Shown here piece after piece: positions 58,017 to 60,887 of a stretch of 60,887 nt of DNA. Every line of letters begins with the position of its first letter. Position 1 is the first letter of the stretch. The notes beneath the pieces are model-generated. The model was not told the DNA's origin. It worked only from the letters and a program-made list of their open reading frames with translations, and did no database searches. The stretch is from Jimgerdemannia flammicorona (Eukaryota > Mucoromycota > Endogonomycetes > Endogonales > Endogonaceae). The translations under genes were made by a program, and so were the position numbers. The stretch lies in the NCBI GenBank assembly GCA_003990745.1, contig RBNI01000014.1, positions 1 to 60,887 on the forward strand, in the 5' to 3' direction.

Positions 58017-60695
58017 CATCCAAATCTCTGAAGAACATGTTGGAAGAATATGCTATCACAGCAACCTAGCATTGAAAAGACTCTCAGTAGAAGGAAGAGT
58101 CATTGACGAGGATTATACAGGCGAAATTATTGTCCTCATCCAAAACTATAGTTAGATACCCTTCAAGATCTCTATTGGTTTCTGTATCACCCAGATCATA
58201 TTTGAGAAAATCAAGTCAACTCTGATAGTCAAGGAAGTCCTTGAACTACTACCTACCATCCGAGGATCCAAAGGATTTAGCTTATCAAACAAGGCCCCAG
58301 CCCAACCTATCATGAGCAAAGAAGAACAATTCTACAAGAAAATCAAAGACAGATATATACCAAGTGGCTGATGCCCCTATGGCATTAGAATATACTCTTC
58401 CTGAATGATCGATGATTGCTTCTCTTGTGTCAATGAACTGGCTCAAAGAAGAACCAACAGAAGGAAAGCTCCTACAACTGAAATCACCACCATTGGATCA
58501 GACAAACTGCTTACACTCCAAGCTTTTGTCAACTGAGCACCTGTCAAGATTATGATAGACAGTGGTGCCTCAGGCAACTTTATCAATGAAGAAACAGCCA
58601 ACAGACTCAAGGTCTTCACCTCTCCAGTACAACAAACTCAAGCAGTTACTACAGCTGATGGAATCTCCCATGTCATTAGCAAGGAAGTCCACAATCTACC
58701 CTTCCGAATTGGTGACTACTAAGTACATGTTACCCTCCAGATTGTACCATTCTCTAATAATGAAATCATCTTGGAACCTCATGGTTGAAACAAGAGAACC
58801 CCATGATCGATTGGGTAAACCATTCTCTGACCATCAAGAAAGGATGCCACAACTTCAAACTACAAGGTAAAAAGGACCCACTCAACTTTAGTGACTCTGG
58901 ACCAAAGATCACCCATATCAATAAGCTACAACTCAAGAAATTGGCCAAGAAATGCCCTCTCTTTGCCATCTCCATCCACCCATCCAAAGGAGAACCTGAG
59001 AACTCTGAAGAAGACTTTTCCAAAGTTGACAGCTGTGTTAGACCCCTACTCCAGAAATTTTGAGACATATTCCCATAGAAACTTCTGAAAGGTCTACCTC
59101 TTAAATGAGCAGTAGACCATGCCATCAAGACTATTCCAGATGCCAAGTCAGTCTTCAAGTCAATCTATCACATGTCTTCGAGAGAAATCGACATACTTAA
59201 AAAGAAAATTGATGAACTCCTAGAACAAGGATTCATCAGACCCAGTATATCACCTTATAGTGCACCAGTCCTCTTTATTGTCAAGAAAGGAGGAGACCTA
59301 TAAATGTGTATTGATTACCAAGATCTCAATGAACAGACCATCAAGAACTATTGCTCATTACCCAGAATTGATGAAATATTCAACAGGCTTACTAACCCAC
59401 AATTTATGAGCTCTTTTGACCTGTGAAATGGTTACTGGCAAATTGCCATGAAAGAAGAAGACATCTACAAGACAGTCTTCCAAACTTGCTATAGACATTT
59501 CAAATTCCTAGTTATACTCTTTGGCTTAACTAATGCTCCAGCAACCTTCCAGACCCTGATGAATACTATCTTGTACCCATACCTAGACAAATTCATTGTT
59601 GTCTACATTGACAACATTCTAGTCTTCAGCAAAACCCTGGAGGAACACCTCAAACACCTTGAACTAGTACTACTGAAACTCTAAGAAAACTGACTCTTTG
59701 CGAAACTCAGCAAGTGTGAATTTCTCCTAAAGGAAATTCAATTCCTTGAATATATTATCACACCAAATGGAATCAAAGTAGACCTCAGCAAAATCTCCAC
59801 AATCAAGAATTGGCCCAGACCCAAGAAGCTGAAAGACCTTTAGTCATTTCTGGGATTAGCAAACTATTATAGGCAATTTGTTGCCAACTTTGCTAAAATC
59901 ACTACTGCCCTCACCCAAATGACCAAGTACAGCAAGAAAGAAGAACAGCTCTGGACCATGAAACAGGAGAAAGACTTCAATAATCTTGTAAATTGGGGAC
60001 CTGAACAAGATACCACCTTTTAAGCACTGAAGAATGCCTTGATAATCACTCCAGTACTTCAAGTGGCAAACCCTGCCCTGCTATATTAAGTTACTACTGA
60101 TACTTCTGACCTAGCTCTTGGAGTAGTACTTATGCAAGAAGGACACCCTGTGGCCTATCATTCCCACAAGTTCAATGATGCCAAAATCAACTATGTAACT
60201 CATGAGAAGGAAATGTTAGCCATTGTAGACACTCTGATTAAATGGTGATCATACCTAGAAGGAGCACACTTCACTATATTGACCGACCACAAGTCATTAG
60301 TCAACATCAAGACCCAGGCTACCCTTTCTTGAAAGCAAGCCAGATGGATGAAAGTCCTCACCAACTTTGACTACAAAATCCAGTATCACCCTGGCAAGGA
60401 GAATATTGTTGCTGATGCAATCTTGAGACCACCAATCAAAGAAGTTATCCAAACTCTCACCTTAGTTACAAACTCTATTATGGAATAAATTATCACAGCA
60501 TGTGCTAATAATAAAGAAGCTCAAGCACTCCAAGAAATTCTGAAATGAGATGATACTGACAAGCATACTCAGTACAACTAATACCAACTCAAGGATAATA
60601 CTATCTACTACAAGGACAGACTGTATGTTCCAAACAACTGAGATCTCTGAAGAACTATCCTATTTGAATGTCATGATACCCCTATAGCTGGACAT
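57721..60695 (+). pseudogene. dUTPase-protease-RT-RNase H-integrase start, family A, after the Penelope-like insertion
   Basis: After the duplicated knuckle, dUTPase continues to about 58290, protease is 58430-58860 (DSGASGNF near 58558), RT 59090-59690 with YIDN at about 59604-59615 (second Asp lost), and RNase H 60080-60440 (this copy still has the last Asp, ADAI). Integrase is cut at 60695 within the first zinc-binding segment. Many stops, mostly TGA and TAA. Confidence 0.82.
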
Positions 60696-60887
60696 AGTGC
60701 TCCGAACGAGTTAATCCGGATGGGATTCGGATGGATTTGAATCCCATCCGGATCAACTCGGATGGGATTCGAATCCCATCCGGATGGATTCGAATCAGAT
60801 TCGAATCGGATTCGAATCGGCATTGTTTTGATTTCCAAATTAGACAATTAAATGTTTACATCAATAACTTGATGAATAATCATCCAA
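60696..60887. repeat. Palindromic CpG-rich repeat at window edge, possible transposon end
   Basis: The sequence changes abruptly to AGTGCTCCGAACGAGTTAAT followed by short inverted and direct repeats of GGATGGGATTC and GATTCGAATC, which is rich in CpG unlike its surroundings. Such subterminal repeats are seen at ends of hAT-like elements, but the rest lies outside the window. Confidence 0.4.

Larger units (their letters stand above)
49024..60695 (+). mobile_element. Family A Ty3/Gypsy element, 3'-truncated, split by a Penelope-like element
   Basis: 5' LTR 49024-51070, primer site, Gag, then interruption in dUTPase (53238), resumption at 57721 with about 300 bp repeated, and on through dUTPase, protease, RT and RNase H to the first zinc-binding residues of integrase. 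Homology stops at 60695, so the 3' half of integrase, the chromodomain and the 3' LTR are missing. Confidence 0.88.

Noticed and set aside
1..60887. tRNA, rRNA or other structural RNA genes
   Set aside because: None seen; the only tRNA-related sequences are primer-binding sites of 12 bases or so.

Overview
The window looks like a repeat-rich, gene-poor block of a fungal nuclear genome. I found no convincing host gene. Almost everything is mobile DNA, nested several layers deep: Ty3/Gypsy LTR retrotransposons with a chromodomain, one Penelope-like element, a split pogo/Fot-type DNA transposon, poly(A)-tailed retroposons and satellite arrays. The fungal assignment is an inference from this mix; I cannot name a species.

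The dominant family (family A) has very long LTRs of 2064 bp and an unusual layout: LTR with its own 365-codon ORF in U3, initiator-Met-type primer site, then one uninterrupted-frame Gag - zinc knuckle - dUTPase - protease - RT - RNase H - integrase - chromodomain, polypurine tract, LTR. The best copy is 38021-48673, with identical 5-bp target duplications (AATTA) and LTRs of exactly equal length. Decayed copies lie at 1-1431 (LTR only), 1432-8950 (minus), 11012-17119 and 49024-60695. A sister family B (20842-27202, and an inverted LTR at 17120-19345) has 1484-bp LTRs with a different U3 ORF (159 codons) that ends in nearly the same acidic tail; its full copy has lost RT to integrase. A third Gypsy family (19727-34261, LTRs about 475 bp) is older and very AT-rich.

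Layout: 1-1431 LTR fragment inserted in a minus-strand element (1432-8950); 8951-10050 39-bp satellite (minus orientation); 10051-11011 AT-rich junk; 11012-17119 truncated family A element carrying a retroposon; 17120-19345 inverted family B LTR carrying a second retroposon; 19346-35700 a pogo transposase gene split by the third Gypsy element, which is itself split by a retroposon with a 9-bp minisatellite, itself split by the family B element; 35815-38020 the satellite again (plus orientation); 38021-48673 the complete family A element inserted in that satellite; 48674-49023 short flank; 49024-60695 another family A element interrupted by a 4.5-kb Penelope-like element flanked by about 300 bp of duplicated target; 60696-60887 an unrelated palindromic sequence.

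Decay is mostly by C-to-T/G-to-A transitions with frames kept: in the complete element about 18 internal stops interrupt one 6.2-kb frame, 15 of them TGA where sister copies read CGA (Arg). This is what cytosine methylation plus deamination or a RIP-like process would leave. No copy seen here encodes an intact polyprotein, so as they stand these elements are probably immobile unless helped in trans.
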